Positions 25,473 to 35,891 of a stretch of 64,000 nucleotides of DNA are shown one piece after another. Under the pieces are notes generated by a model that was given only the letters and a program-made list of their open reading frames with translations, searched no databases and was not told where the DNA came from. How positions within the stretch are numbered: the first letter of the stretch is position 1; every line of letters starts with the position of its first letter. Made by a program: the position numbers and the translations under genes. The stretch is from Gammaproteobacteria bacterium (GTDB taxonomy: Bacteria; Pseudomonadota; Gammaproteobacteria; Ga0077536), in NCBI GenBank assembly GCA_021773835.1, contig JAJFJQ010000057.1:62001-126000 (forward strand), in the 5' to 3' direction.

Positions 25473-27740
25473 TTAGCAATATTCACGCGCACGCCGAAAA
25501 TAACTGTAGCCTATAAAGAGCGCGGAGATGAAAAACCAAACTGCAGGCGGCAAAGGGATGCTGGAAACTACAGATAGTCGCAATACGTCAGTGTCGCCAG
25601 AAAAATCTATGACCGTTTCCAGGCTCCAGAATTGCGTCGCGTCGAGATCAGGCAATGCAACCGTTGCGAACGTTCCTACGATAGTAGGCGAGTAAAATAA
25701 ATCAAACACATTACCAGTGCTTGCTTCGAATATTTCGACATAGTCGACTACAAGGTCGCCACCTAGGGTAAGGCTCGTGCCAATGTCGATTGCGTCGTAG
25801 TCATCGCCGCGAGTTAAACCGCCGAGCTCGATGATTGTGATACTAGCACCGCCAAGAACTGCGTCGCCTTCCACGCTAATTAGACCCGGGCTGTTTCCGG
25901 GTCTAAGTTCGCTTTCAAAAATCACGGTCCCCGCTCCAGTGTAATTTCCATCACCCGCAACTGCTCCCAAGAAGACCGTCTGACTTGAGGCCGCAGTTCG
26001 GATTTCAGCGCCATTGTGTGTCAGTGAATTGTGGAATCTGGTGACACCACCGCCGTCGGATACAATTTGACCGCCGGGCTCGTTAACAACGTCGCCATGT
26101 ACGTCGGCGGTGCCTGTAAAATCTATCAACCCTTCGTTCGTCCACCCGCCAGCTGCCTTGAACTCTCCCCGGCCACCAATCTGCCCGGTACTCAGGTTGG
26201 CAAAGCCATTGTCAAAGTTAATCACACCCAAGTTATTCGTAATTACGCCTTCGTTCGCACTGCGAGAGCCACCGACTGTTACCAGTCCGCCGTCAGAAAC
26301 CGCTACATCACCCAAAGTACCTACCGATAATTCACCCGTGCTGATCCATTTTGATTCCAACCCAGAGACAGTCACCTGCCCATCGCCTACGGAGCCGAAT
26401 GCAGTGCTGCCAACGTGGCTTGTTGCGTTTGAGACGACTCCACCAGCCTCGATCCGTACTTCAGCAGATCCGAAAAAACCGACAAATAGATTGCCAGAAT
26501 TCTCCCACTTCGAGCCTGCTCCAGTTACAGTAACCGCCCCGGTCCCAGTGGTAGTATTTCCGATTCGGGATTCCACTGCGTTAGTTACCAATCCACCATT
26601 TTCGATGCGTAAGGTTCCTGCCCCCCCATTTCCGATCGTTAGCCTGTCCGTACTATTCCACGTCGATCCCGCTCCCGATACGGTCATGATGCTATTTGAC
26701 GTAGTTTGATCAGCGACAGTACCCAGCGTATTGGAAACAACGCCACCATCCGACACCACCATCGTGCCGTCTCCCAATCCGCCAACTCGAAGAATACCCC
26801 CGATATCCCATCGAGAATTCGCCCCAGTTATTGTCGTAGAGCCGATCCCACCAACACCATCGGCCAAGTTGCCGTTACCGCTGGATACAACGCCACCTTC
26901 GGAAACAGTCAGCATTGCGCCGCTATTACCAAAATTGCCAATTGCAAGACCGCCCGAATTTTCCCAGTGCGATCCTGCACCGGTGACTGTGGCTGCGCCC
27001 GTCGAGCCAGCCGAATGTCCAACTGCGCTAGATACAGCAGATATATGCCCGCCATCTGCAACGGTGAGTGTACCGACACCATGTAGACCCACCACAAACG
27101 AGGTCGTATTGATTGCTTTAGAACCGCTCCCGATCACGCTAACCATCGACAGTCCTGGTGCGCCCGGTATTTGGTCGATGATGTCTAATGTTAGAACAAG
27201 CGCGCCGTCCGGTCCGCTTAGATCCAGCGCCCAATCCTTACTGAGCCCGTTAAAGTTATCTTCGTGCACCTGGACACGGACCGTATAATCCCCAGCCGGG
27301 AGCGGATCAGGTACCGCGCGTGCGCTACTTCCCGTAGGCGCGGCAGTAAAATTTAATACCGCGTCAAAGTTACCGGCACTGCCAGTTCCGTCGTCGGTAA
27401 ATGCAGCGCGGGTGGCACTGCGCAGTAATTCGAGGGTTGGATTAAAGCCGCCTCCAGGGATGATGTCGCCTGCATGATTGCCGCTAACTCCCGTTCCAGT
27501 GTGCGACCAAGTGCGAAATTCCAAAGGGTCTGGACTCGCGACTTCGAAGCCTATCTGGATGACAACATCTTGCTGGTCGGAAGCGAGATCGAATTGGCCT
27601 TGCAGTGAAAACTGGGCTTCACCACGCGCTTCAGTGACGGCTGCGCCGATAATCACACAAGCAGCTAGGTTACATGCGCACTTACGTACCCAGTGACGTT
27701 CGTTGGGACATTGTCGGTTAAATTGAGTCACCTGGAGCAT
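25473..27740 (-). CDS. Exported T5SS/PEP-CTERM-repeat surface protein
   Basis: A 755-residue secreted protein. A signal-like segment (NLAACVIIGAAVTEARGEA) is followed by a beta-rich N-terminal domain, then about seven degenerate repeats of the form VTGAGSxW ... LxVGxxGxGxLxVSxGGxVS (about residues 205-500), matching the T5SS/PEP-CTERM-associated repeat type. The extreme C-terminus is a PEP-CTERM-like sorting tail: IPLPPAVWFF, a hydrophobic helix and an RRAREYC basic end. It is probably processed by an exosortase encoded elsewhere and displayed or secreted as a beta-solenoid adhesin. The ATG at 27740 lacks a ribosome site; see the short overlapping frame upstream. Confidence 0.82.
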   Translation of the reverse strand: MLQVTQFNRQCPNERHWVRKCACNLAACVIIGAAVTEARGEAQFSLQGQFDLASDQQDVVIQIGFEVASPDPLEFRTWSHTGTGVSGNHAGDIIPGGGFNPTLELLRSATRAAFTDDGTGSAGNFDAVLNFTAAPTGSSARAVPDPLPAGDYTVRVQVHEDNFNGLSKDWALDLSGPDGALVLTLDIIDQIPGAPGLSMVSVIGSGSKAINTTSFVVGLHGVGTLTVADGGHISAVSSAVGHSAGSTGAATVTGAGSHWENSGGLAIGNFGNSGAMLTVSEGGVVSSGNGNLADGVGGIGSTTITGANSRWDIGGILRVGGLGDGTMVVSDGGVVSNTLGTVADQTTSNSIMTVSGAGSTWNSTDRLTIGNGGAGTLRIENGGLVTNAVESRIGNTTTGTGAVTVTGAGSKWENSGNLFVGFFGSAEVRIEAGGVVSNATSHVGSTAFGSVGDGQVTVSGLESKWISTGELSVGTLGDVAVSDGGLVTVGGSRSANEGVITNNLGVINFDNGFANLSTGQIGGRGEFKAAGGWTNEGLIDFTGTADVHGDVVNEPGGQIVSDGGGVTRFHNSLTHNGAEIRTAASSQTVFLGAVAGDGNYTGAGTVIFESELRPGNSPGLISVEGDAVLGGASITIIELGGLTRGDDYDAIDIGTSLTLGGDLVVDYVEIFEASTGNVFDLFYSPTIVGTFATVALPDLDATQFWSLETVIDFSGDTDVLRLSVVSSIPLPPAVWFFISALFIGYSYFRRAREYC

Positions 27741-27778
27741 GCCACGCTACATTCGATTGCAGGTATTGCTTTCCACAT
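27728..27778 (-). CDS. Possible 16-codon leader frame overlapping the surface-protein start
   Basis: An ATG at 27778 has the only good ribosome site in the region (CCAGGAGAGCAACG) and opens a 16-codon frame, MWKAIPAIECSVACSR, whose TGA at 27728-27730 lies 13 bases inside the next gene. This arrangement suits translational coupling or a leader peptide; a sequencing or true frameshift joining the two frames is the alternative. Confidence 0.4.
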   Translation of the reverse strand: MWKAIPAIECSVACSR

Positions 27779-27834
27779 CGTTGCTCTCCTGGCGTAGCGC
27801 ACATCAGTAATTCAAGCAGAACATTACAGGACAG

Positions 27835-27921
27835 TCACAAACTAAAATCATCTAATCCATTGATTATAAGGATCTACGCTTGGATTAGATTGTGCCGGAT
27901 TTCACGGGTGTCTCGAATTTA
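27835..27921. repeat. Diverged intergenic repeat, copy 2
   Basis: GTCACAAACTAAAAT, TTGATTATAAGGATCT, TAGATTGTG and GTGTCTCGAATTTATT correspond in order to the copy at 25099-25171, with a ~9-base insertion before the last block. The two copies bracket the truncated gene and the surface-protein gene. Confidence 0.5.
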
Positions 27922-27983
27922 TTTCCCGTGGGGCCGAGTTTACTTTACCGATATGGAAACAGGTTTTGGCTACCGAGCGGTTC

Positions 27984-28604
27984 TTAGTCACGAAGGACTA
28001 ACCGTGTGCCGATTCCCATAAAGATGATACTCGCAAATCGGTCCACCCATCTGCCTGCCCTGATAAAGACACCTGCGACGCTACGCGTCGTCAACGTACA
28101 AGCAAGGAAACCGTAAAAGCAAAACGAAATCGCCGTCATGATGGCGATTGCCGCAGGTCCGAACAAAACCGTAGGCTCAGGCGGCAATGTGGCAGCAAAA
28201 AGACTAGTGGTAAACAGTGCCGCCTTCGGGTTCGCCAGATTGGTCAAACAACCTAGTCGAAACGCCGATTTAGCCGGCATCTGAGACATGACACTATTGT
28301 CAGCTTCTTGGGCCGTAAAACTGCCTCGAAGGAGCTGTAATCCAAGGTAGATGAGATAAGCGCCACCGCATAGCTTGAGGGCACCGTATAACCAGGGCAC
28401 CAAGGAAAACAAGATGTTAATGCCGTAATATCCGGCGACCGCCCATATCACAGTACCAGCGCAGATACCGGCAACCGTCTGCATTGCCGCCCGTCGCGAC
28501 TGGCTAATGGCCGTCCGGGCAGTGACTAGGAAGTCCGGACCCACCGCTAAATGCGACGTTAGCCAGATTGTCGCCAGCGGGATTAATGCAGAATACGCGT
28601 CCAA
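27984..28604 (-). CDS. LysE/RhtB-family amino acid exporter
   Basis: A 206-residue membrane protein with about six helices. The N-terminal signature VGPDFLVTARTAISQSRRAAM and the central LTNLANPKAALF are typical of LysE/RhtB translocators, which export amino acids or small metabolites. It stands alone, with no recognisable regulator next to it, and the substrate is unknown. Confidence 0.9.
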   Translation of the reverse strand: MDAYSALIPLATIWLTSHLAVGPDFLVTARTAISQSRRAAMQTVAGICAGTVIWAVAGYYGINILFSLVPWLYGALKLCGGAYLIYLGLQLLRGSFTAQEADNSVMSQMPAKSAFRLGCLTNLANPKAALFTTSLFAATLPPEPTVLFGPAAIAIMTAISFCFYGFLACTLTTRSVAGVFIRAGRWVDRFASIIFMGIGTRLVLRD

Positions 28605-28983
28605 TGCTTAGCTCGTTCTATGGGATGAATGTTTACGTTCGAGTGACGCCGCCGTCAGTCACACCTTCGTGCCGGCATGCTGCAGAGGGTGCAACCTCCC
28701 AATAGTACAAGGCTTTTTTGTGCGGCGGCAACGGCGCGGCAAATCCTACGGACCGGCGACCCGTTACCTAAACGAACCTTTTAAGTGACCGCTTTCCCGA
28801 GGTTCAATATCTAAGCGGCCGTAATGGCTGGAGTCTATCGGGGCGTATTTGACCCTTCAACTTCTCAAGATGAGTGCCAGCTTTTTCCCGGCAGTAGGTA
28901 TTCGCGGCTAGTCGAACGTGCACCATCTTAAGTAGCGCGTGTTCACAGGACTTATCTGGAGCGAACGGGGTTTTAGGATCCAC
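28605..28983. other. 379-base gap without a recognisable gene
   Basis: The gap lies between the LysE-type gene start and the 3' end of the quinoprotein gene. I see no convincing frame, hairpin terminator, tRNA or repeat. It should contain the exporter promoter, but no clear -35/-10 pair stands out. Confidence 0.5.
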
Positions 28984-30870
28984 TCACTCATCTGAGCCTG
29001 CTGGCGCAAAGCCAAGTAGTACGTTACCGGGTAGCCCACCCCACTTACTGTAGCCGGATACCACATAGACCCAGCCGTCCGCGACAACCGGGCCGGAAGC
29101 GTCAATCGCACCCCCGCGCCCGTTGGCACCATTGACGGTTTCGAAGTCGCGCACCGTGTCGTAACTCCAAATGACTTCGCCGGTCTTGGCATCATGTGCT
29201 TGTAGATGACCACTCATGGCGGCTGAAAAGACGACGCCTGGTATGGCCGTCACTGCGGCCGTTTGCGCCGGGCTACATTGTGGGCGCTCGCCGCATGCTA
29301 TCGGCGGCGCTTGCCATACAACTGCGCCATCGCTGAGGTCGAGTGCAACCACGCCGCCGCCGATATTTGCATCGAGTGCCAATTTAGGATCGAGTAGATC
29401 CGGTGTGTTCCAGCGAATGTCACCGAGTGCGACGTAAAGCAGACGCCCGTCGTTTGCCGGTCCCCATTCGATGCCGCCGAGGATGCCACCCTCCGCTACC
29501 TTGCGCTGCCACAATAGCTTACCGCCATCATCCGGATCGAGTGCATGCACCACGCCTGATTTTTGTGCGGCGATTAAGACGCGCTTGCCGTTTGCCATCG
29601 TGGTGAGACTTGGCGAACTGCCCATATCATAGTCAAGGCCCGCAGGTGCCTCCGGACAATTGGTTCGATCTGGGGTGCCGCAAGACATATTCCATGCATC
29701 GCCAGCCAGGCCCTGATACGACCATTTAATCTCAGAGGTTTTGACATCGATCGCAAGGATCGCGTCGCTGGTTTTGGTCGCAGGATTTGATGCGTTCTCG
29801 CTAGTCCCTACGTAGATCACATCAAGTATCGGATCGTAGGTCGGCGCCGACCAGATCGTTGCACCCGAGGGGCCGAATGTTGGATTGCCCAGCGCATTCT
29901 CACCGGTCTTTTTCGGTGTCTCTGCGATCGTGTAGCGACGCCAGCGCTCCGCTCCGGTTGCGGGATTAAGTGCAACGACGCTACCGCGAAATACGCAGCA
30001 TACGGCATCCGTTGCCGCAACTAAGGTCGATTCCGTTGCCGTGATTGGGACAAATAGATTGTCACCGACCAAGATAAAACTACCCATGAGCCGAGACGCC
30101 GGAAATTCATCAACGGACCGGCGCCAGATCAGACTTCCGTCGGTCGCATCGACAGCATATGCGGTACCGGTTAGGTCACCAAAAAATGCGAGCGTCCGCG
30201 ACTTCCCGTCGATCTCTGCGGCGCCAATTACGACGGAGTTTTTGACTGGGGCATCGGCCTGAAATTGCCAGTGGACGCATGCTGTTTTGGGATCTAGGGC
30301 GTAGACCGTACCGCTACGGGAGCCAACAAACAGTCGCCCATCGACGATCGTTGGTTGCGACTCCGCGATCGTCTCCCCAGGAAAGGCGAAGGCCCATTTC
30401 AGTTCGAGGTTCGGTACTTCATTTGGTGACAGTTGTGCCTGTGCCTTCGTTTGATAACGCTTGTTGTGCGTACCATTCCCCCAACCATTCCAATGGGGTG
30501 CCTTGAACAATTCAGTTGAAGGCCAGATCACCGCGGCGCATTCCTGTACTTGGTGGGTATTCCAATTGGGATCAAATGGCGTGCCGGTTATATGTTCCGC
30601 CACGGCGACCCGCTCTGGGCCATTTAATTTGAAATTACCAACGACGCGCATGACGCCGGTCTCAAGCGAACGGATGATCGCCGCAGTCGGCATTGCCGCG
30701 AGCGTATCAAGGGTTGGTGCATGCGCGGCGCCGCTGTCGTGACAACTGGCACATTCCGCGCTGTACAAGCTTGCACCGTCGCGGGGCGCAGCTGCGCTTG
30801 ACGCCGTAGCGACCAGCACCAACAAGGCACCCACAATAAATCGGGTAGCAGTAATTCGGGCACACAGCAT
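28984..30870 (-). CDS. PQQ-dependent dehydrogenase with fused cytochrome c domain
   Basis: A 628-residue periplasmic quinoprotein. A signal peptide (about 1-28) is followed by a heme c domain with CASCH (Cys40, Cys43, His44), then a beta-propeller with repeated ALDP/W docking motifs (VYALDPKTACVHWQF, AVDATDGSLIWRR, VALNPATGAERWRR). A vicinal Cys291-Cys292 pair (AVCCVF) matches the disulfide that contacts PQQ in quinoprotein alcohol dehydrogenases. The layout resembles polyvinyl-alcohol dehydrogenase; the natural substrate is probably an alcohol. No PQQ synthesis genes are in the window. Confidence 0.85.
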   Translation of the reverse strand: MLCARITATRFIVGALLVLVATASSAAAPRDGASLYSAECASCHDSGAAHAPTLDTLAAMPTAAIIRSLETGVMRVVGNFKLNGPERVAVAEHITGTPFDPNWNTHQVQECAAVIWPSTELFKAPHWNGWGNGTHNKRYQTKAQAQLSPNEVPNLELKWAFAFPGETIAESQPTIVDGRLFVGSRSGTVYALDPKTACVHWQFQADAPVKNSVVIGAAEIDGKSRTLAFFGDLTGTAYAVDATDGSLIWRRSVDEFPASRLMGSFILVGDNLFVPITATESTLVAATDAVCCVFRGSVVALNPATGAERWRRYTIAETPKKTGENALGNPTFGPSGATIWSAPTYDPILDVIYVGTSENASNPATKTSDAILAIDVKTSEIKWSYQGLAGDAWNMSCGTPDRTNCPEAPAGLDYDMGSSPSLTTMANGKRVLIAAQKSGVVHALDPDDGGKLLWQRKVAEGGILGGIEWGPANDGRLLYVALGDIRWNTPDLLDPKLALDANIGGGVVALDLSDGAVVWQAPPIACGERPQCSPAQTAAVTAIPGVVFSAAMSGHLQAHDAKTGEVIWSYDTVRDFETVNGANGRGGAIDASGPVVADGWVYVVSGYSKWGGLPGNVLLGFAPAGSDE

Positions 30871-30959
30871 AGGTGATCTCGATCGACGTCTTCACATTGA
30901 GACATGCAGAGAATACACCCGATCAGCGTCGCAGGTTAGACCACACTGAGGGCTGGCGG

Positions 30960-33194
30960 CTAGAGAGCCTCCATCGTGTCCACTCGCTGGAATCCGCGCG
31001 GTAATTTTAATCCGCGGCGGGCGCGTTCCGAACGATACCGCTCAAAATCTTTCTGCTTTAAGGAAATGTGGCGGCTGCCAGCGGTAATTCTAAGCGTTCC
31101 ACCGGCCGGGATGACGACCGCGCTCATCATAAATTCCGCACGATTTTTGAGTTTAGCCGGCGGAATTTGCATCATCTTTAGGCCTTTTCCGCGCGCTAAT
31201 ATGGGCAGTTCCGCTGCGGCGAAGATTAGGAGGTAGCCTTCGTTGGTGAGACAGGCAATCTCATCCTCATCGGGGTCATCTATCTCCGCCGGCACGATCG
31301 CGCGTGCCACGCCGCGCACCGACAATACTGCCTTGCCGGCCTTATTTTTAGAATACAAATCGCCCACCGGCGCGATGAACCCGTAACCAGAATCGGAAGC
31401 AAGCAATACACCTGCTGCTGGATCGCCCGAGATCACACCAACAAAATCAGTCCCGTCCGGCGGAGACAATCTGCCGGCTAAGGGTTCTCCCATGCTTCTG
31501 GCTGAGGGAAAGGAATGTGCCGGCAGGGAGTAACAGCGACCACCGGCATCTAGAAACACAGCGATCTGATTGGTACGGCCGTGGGCCGCTGCCTGGTAGG
31601 CGTCGCCGGTTCGAAACGCTAACTCACGCGGTTCGATGTCATGGCTCTTAGCCGCCCGCACCCAACCTTTTTCCGAAAGGACAATGGTGATCGGTTCGGA
31701 TGGGATCAGATCGGCTTCGGCTATTGCCTGCGCCGCTTCCCGCTGGACCAGCGGCGAGCAACGATCGTCGCCAAACTTTTTGGCGTCGGCCTTGATCTCG
31801 TCACGCACCAAGGTTTTCATGCGCCGGCTGGAACTTAAAATTAGTTCGATGCGTTTCCGCTCCGCGCTTAGTTCTTTTTGCTCACCGCGAATGCGCTCCT
31901 CCTCAAGTCTCGCGAGATGACGTAAGCGCAGGTCCAAGATCGCATCGGCTTGCGTGCCGGTTAACTTGAATCGTTTCATCAACACCGGCTTCGGCTTATC
32001 CTCATTGCGGATGATCTTGATCACTTCATCGATGTTGAGGAACGCAATCAAGTAGCCATCGAGGATATGCAAGCGGTCGACGACTTTATCGAGTCGAAAT
32101 TGCAATCGCCGTCGAACGGTCTCGACCCGGAATTCGAGCCACTCTTTAAGTAAAGTCCGTAGATTTTTGACCGCCGGCAGCCCGTCGGTCCCGATCACGT
32201 TGAAATTGATCCGGTAATTACGTTCTAGATCGGTGGTAGCAAATAAGTGCTGCATCAGTTGTTCCGCATCGACTCGGTTTGACCGAGGCACTAACACGAT
32301 TCGCGTTGGCGTTTCGTGGTCCGACTCATCGCGGATGTCGTCAAGCATGGGCAATTTCTTCGCCTGCATTTGCTGCGCGATTTGCTCTATGATTTTACTG
32401 CCCGAGGTTTGGTACGGCAGCGCCGTGATCGCGATCACGCCTTTCTCCTTTTCGTAGCGCGCGCGCATTTTTACCGAGCCATGACCGGTCTCATAGGCTT
32501 CGCGGATCTCCTCTTGGGGCGTAATGATCTCTGCCGCAGTTGGGTAATCGGGCCCATGAATATGGGCGCAAAGATCCGCCACCGTAGCCTTGGGTTTTTC
32601 AAGCAGGTGAACACAAGCGCTGGCTACCTCGCGCAGATTGTGTGGTGGGATATCGGTCGCCATGCCAACCGCGATACCGGTTGTACCATTGAGCAGTAAG
32701 TTGGGTAAGCGCGCCGGCAACAACAGCGGCTCATCAAGTGTGCCGTCAAAGTTTGGCGCCCAGTCGGTCGTGCCTTGGTCAAGTTCACCCAGCAGGATCT
32801 CAGCGTAGGCGGTTAACTTTGCCTCGGTGTAGCGCATTGCTGCAAATGATTTTGGATCGTCGTTGGATCCCCAATTGCCCTGCCCGTCGATCAGCGGATA
32901 GCGGTAACTGAACGATTGGGCCATCAAGACCATCGCTTCGTAGCAGGCCGAATCTCCGTGCGGGTGAAATTTCCCCAACACGTCACCTACCGTACGTGCG
33001 GATTTTTTAAACTTCGATGCAGCATTTAGGCCGAGTTCCGACATCGCATAGACGATGCGTCGCTGCACTGGCTTTAGGCCGTCTCCGATATGCGGCAAAG
33101 CGCGATCCAAGATGACGTACATCGAGTAATCGAGGTATGCCTGCTCGGTAAATTCGCGCAATGGCCGGCGTTCAATATCTATAATTTCGCTCAT
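30960..33194 (-). CDS. parC: DNA topoisomerase IV subunit A
   Basis: A 744-residue type IIA topoisomerase A subunit. The N-terminus [22 protein letters not shown], the catalytic-tyrosine block ([15 protein letters not shown]) and the quinolone-region [17 protein letters not shown] are diagnostic; the C-terminal beta-pinwheel is shorter than in GyrA and lacks a GyrA box, which supports ParC. With ParE it decatenates daughter chromosomes. It starts 20 bases after parE with GGGGATGG upstream. Position 80-type serine of the quinolone region is present (GDSA). Confidence 0.96.
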   Translation of the reverse strand: MSEIIDIERRPLREFTEQAYLDYSMYVILDRALPHIGDGLKPVQRRIVYAMSELGLNAASKFKKSARTVGDVLGKFHPHGDSACYEAMVLMAQSFSYRYPLIDGQGNWGSNDDPKSFAAMRYTEAKLTAYAEILLGELDQGTTDWAPNFDGTLDEPLLLPARLPNLLLNGTTGIAVGMATDIPPHNLREVASACVHLLEKPKATVADLCAHIHGPDYPTAAEIITPQEEIREAYETGHGSVKMRARYEKEKGVIAITALPYQTSGSKIIEQIAQQMQAKKLPMLDDIRDESDHETPTRIVLVPRSNRVDAEQLMQHLFATTDLERNYRINFNVIGTDGLPAVKNLRTLLKEWLEFRVETVRRRLQFRLDKVVDRLHILDGYLIAFLNIDEVIKIIRNEDKPKPVLMKRFKLTGTQADAILDLRLRHLARLEEERIRGEQKELSAERKRIELILSSSRRMKTLVRDEIKADAKKFGDDRCSPLVQREAAQAIAEADLIPSEPITIVLSEKGWVRAAKSHDIEPRELAFRTGDAYQAAAHGRTNQIAVFLDAGGRCYSLPAHSFPSARSMGEPLAGRLSPPDGTDFVGVISGDPAAGVLLASDSGYGFIAPVGDLYSKNKAGKAVLSVRGVARAIVPAEIDDPDEDEIACLTNEGYLLIFAAAELPILARGKGLKMMQIPPAKLKNRAEFMMSAVVIPAGGTLRITAGSRHISLKQKDFERYRSERARRGLKLPRGFQRVDTMEAL

Positions 33195-33214
33195 AGCGGT
33201 TTAACCATCCCCAG

Positions 33215-35107
33215 TTAGCTCAGGGAAATTAGATTGCCCTTACTTTCGAGCCATGCACGACGGTCAGCGGAGCGCTTCTTCGCTAATAACATGTCCATCA
33301 ATTTGTCGGTCGCGCCCGTGTCATCAATGGTCAACTGCACCAGACGCCGTGTTTCCGGCAGCATCGACGTTTCACGCAACTGTAGCGGGTTCATCTCGCC
33401 CAAGCCCTTGAACCTTTGGACGTTGACCTTGCCCTTGATCTTTTCTGCTGCAATACGGTCGATGATCCCTGCTTTCTCGTCCTCATCCAGAGCATAGAAA
33501 ACCGACTTGCCGACGTCCACACGATACAGGGGCGGCATGGCGACATACACATGGCCGGCTTCAACGACGGGGCGGAAGTGTCGAAGAAACAAAGCGCAGA
33601 TGAGCGTTGCGATATGCGCCCCATCGGAATCCGCGTCTGCCAGAATGCATAACTTGCCGTAGCGTAAGCGAGAAATATTCGACGAACCCGGATCGACGCC
33701 AAGTGCAACTGAAATGTCATGCACTTCTTGTGACGCCAGCACCTGGCTGGACTCGACCTCCCAGGTATTCAATATTTTCCCGCGCAGTGGCAATATCGCT
33801 TGAAAGTCTTTGTCGCGAGCTTGTTTCGCTGAGCCCCCAGCCGAATCTCCTTCGACCAAAAACAGCTCCGTCTGGTCCAGATCCTGTGATGTGCAATCGG
33901 CGAGTTTGCCCGGGAGCGCTGGGCCAAGCCCTCCAAGCTTCTTACGCACGACAGATTTGCTTGCTTTGATCCGCGATTGGGCACGCTGCACTGCGATCTC
34001 GGCGATGCGATCGCCGGTTTCCGCATGCTGGTGTAACCACAAACTAAATGCATCGCGCACCACACCTGCAACAAATGTTGAACTTGAACGCGAAGACAAT
34101 CGCTCTTTGGTCTGACCTGAAAATTGCGGATCAGACAACTTCACCGACAGGATGTAAGCGCAGCGCTCGATCACGTCATCTGCCGTGAGTTTCACGCCAC
34201 GCGGTAACAGATTCCTGATCTCGCAAAATTCCCGCATGGCTTCAAGTAAACCCTGGCGCAAACCCGTCACGTGCGTGCCCCCTTGCGGGGTTGGCACTAG
34301 GTTGACGTAACTCTCGGTCACTATCTCGCCATCATCCGCCCGCCACTGCAAAGCCCAAGTAACGGCCTCGTCGTTACCGGACATATCGCCTTGGAATGGC
34401 TTCGTCGGGAGCAATTCCGCGTCCGGCATGGCCTCGCCGAGATAACCCTCTAAGCCTGCCTCGTAGTGCCATTCGTCTTTTGACTTACCGGCTTCGTCTT
34501 GTAGCCGCACCCGCAGACCCGGACATAAGACCGCCTTGGCCCGCAACACATGCCGCAGTTTCGGCAGCGCAAGCTTTACGGTGTCGAAATACTTTGCATC
34601 CGGCCAGAAACGGATCGTAGTGCCAGTATTCTGCTTGCCGACTTTGCCCGTGGCCTTTAGTGGCGTGCGTCGATTGCCGTTGGCAAAGGTCATTTCATAG
34701 ACCTTGCCGCCGCGCTTGACGGCGACATCTAGCTTTTTCGATAGCGCGTTGACTACTGATACCCCGACGCCATGTAGCCCGCCGGAATATTTGTAGTTCT
34801 TATTGGAAAACTTGCCACCGGCATGGAGCCGAGTGAGGACGACTTCTACCCCTGGAATTTTTTCCCCCGGGTGTTTGTCGACTGGCATCCCACGTCCGTC
34901 GTCGGCAACAGAGACGGAACCATCTTTGTGCAAGATGATGTCTATTTGTCCGCAATGCCCAGCGATCGCCTCGTCAACGCTGTTGTCAACGACCTCTTGG
35001 ACCAAGTGGTTGGGTCGCGCTGTGTCGGTATACATCCCCGGTCGTTTGCGAACGGGATCTAAGCCGGTCAGGACCTCGATGTCGGCAGCGTCGTATTTGG
35101 CGGCCAA
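33215..35107 (-). CDS. parE: DNA topoisomerase IV subunit B
   Basis: A 630-residue GHKL ATPase subunit. ATP-site motifs are VDNSVDEAIAG, DDGRGMPVDKHP and YKYSGGLHGVGVSVVNALS; the Toprim part has LVEGDSAGGSAKQARD and ADADSDGAHIATL, and QRFKGLGEMN follows. An in-frame stop two codons upstream forces the start to be the TTG at 35107, preceded by GAGGG. The 190-base upstream region is A/T-rich and contains an inverted repeat AATTACT/AGTAATT (35175-35196) that could be a binding site. Confidence 0.96.
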   Translation of the reverse strand: MAAKYDAADIEVLTGLDPVRKRPGMYTDTARPNHLVQEVVDNSVDEAIAGHCGQIDIILHKDGSVSVADDGRGMPVDKHPGEKIPGVEVVLTRLHAGGKFSNKNYKYSGGLHGVGVSVVNALSKKLDVAVKRGGKVYEMTFANGNRRTPLKATGKVGKQNTGTTIRFWPDAKYFDTVKLALPKLRHVLRAKAVLCPGLRVRLQDEAGKSKDEWHYEAGLEGYLGEAMPDAELLPTKPFQGDMSGNDEAVTWALQWRADDGEIVTESYVNLVPTPQGGTHVTGLRQGLLEAMREFCEIRNLLPRGVKLTADDVIERCAYILSVKLSDPQFSGQTKERLSSRSSSTFVAGVVRDAFSLWLHQHAETGDRIAEIAVQRAQSRIKASKSVVRKKLGGLGPALPGKLADCTSQDLDQTELFLVEGDSAGGSAKQARDKDFQAILPLRGKILNTWEVESSQVLASQEVHDISVALGVDPGSSNISRLRYGKLCILADADSDGAHIATLICALFLRHFRPVVEAGHVYVAMPPLYRVDVGKSVFYALDEDEKAGIIDRIAAEKIKGKVNVQRFKGLGEMNPLQLRETSMLPETRRLVQLTIDDTGATDKLMDMLLAKKRSADRRAWLESKGNLISLS

Positions 35108-35301
35108 ATTTTATACCCTCGGTCGCTCGCTGGGATAATGCGAGCGGTATACTTGAGATTAAATATGTATTACAAATTACTAATAATAAAGTAATTTTGC
35201 TATACATAGATTAGATCGGTCAAGCGCCATGATAGGGCCCTGGACGGGTCGCGGACAATCACCACGGAGCGGCCCGCCAGACGCCGGGAAATAACTTCAG
35301 A

Positions 35302-35886
35302 TCACCCCAAATCGGCAACCAAGGCGTCGCGTACGGCCGGGTCTAATGCCGCTATCTGGTGATCGTAGGATGGGTGGTCAATACCGATGCCCACCGTCGA
35401 CCCGTTCAACGCCGCTTGCACCTGCTCGTCCGCAAATTGGAAACGCAGAAAATGCACCGCGGAGGTCTTCTCCTCGCGCGAACGTTCGATGTCTTCGTCC
35501 GCAATTGCCCATACCGGCTCGGCTTCCCCGATTCGCGCCCAGACCCGATCTTCGATCCCAACGAGTTGGCGCAGCGCGTTGGCCCGTTCAGCCGCGTCCT
35601 CGTACTCGAGCATAAACGTCGCCTTCCAGTTGTTGCCGTCTGGAATCAATGGGTTGTAGGCCTCGAGCTCCTCTTGAATTGCGTCTGCTTCAAATATTCG
35701 CTCGACCCGTAACATTTCCTGAATTTGATATTGGATGGTCAACCGGTCTTCGAAATATAAGGTCGCATGGGGACCGATGGCAACTTGCCGCCGCACCTTA
35801 TGCGCCATCACCTGGCGCCGGAATTCCGCACGCTGCAGGTGGTATTCCTCCAGCCCCATGAGTCCCTCACGGGCTATTTTTTCCAT
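35302..35886 (-). CDS. DUF3501 family protein
   Basis: A 194-residue soluble protein with the DUF3501 pattern: YHLQRAEFRRQVMAHKVRRQVAIGPHATLYFEDRLT at the front and IGIDHPSYDHQIAAL near the end. The family is almost always linked to rubrerythrin and an Fe-S oxidoreductase, as here (five bases after the Fe-S gene). Its biochemical role is unknown; participation in peroxide handling is inferred from linkage. Confidence 0.88.
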   Translation of the reverse strand: MEKIAREGLMGLEEYHLQRAEFRRQVMAHKVRRQVAIGPHATLYFEDRLTIQYQIQEMLRVERIFEADAIQEELEAYNPLIPDGNNWKATFMLEYEDAAERANALRQLVGIEDRVWARIGEAEPVWAIADEDIERSREEKTSAVHFLRFQFADEQVQAALNGSTVGIGIDHPSYDHQIAALDPAVRDALVADLG

Positions 35887-35891
35887 ATTGA

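Noticed and set aside
26110-27288. Two long plus-strand frames opposite the surface-protein gene
   Set aside because: They are Pro/Thr/Ser-rich reversals of a repeat-coding region whose sense translation has a signal, repeats and a sorting tail.
28908-29213. A 101-codon frame overlapping the 3' end of the quinoprotein gene
   Set aside because: Most of it overlaps the quinoprotein's C-terminal propeller in another frame and it shows no family features.
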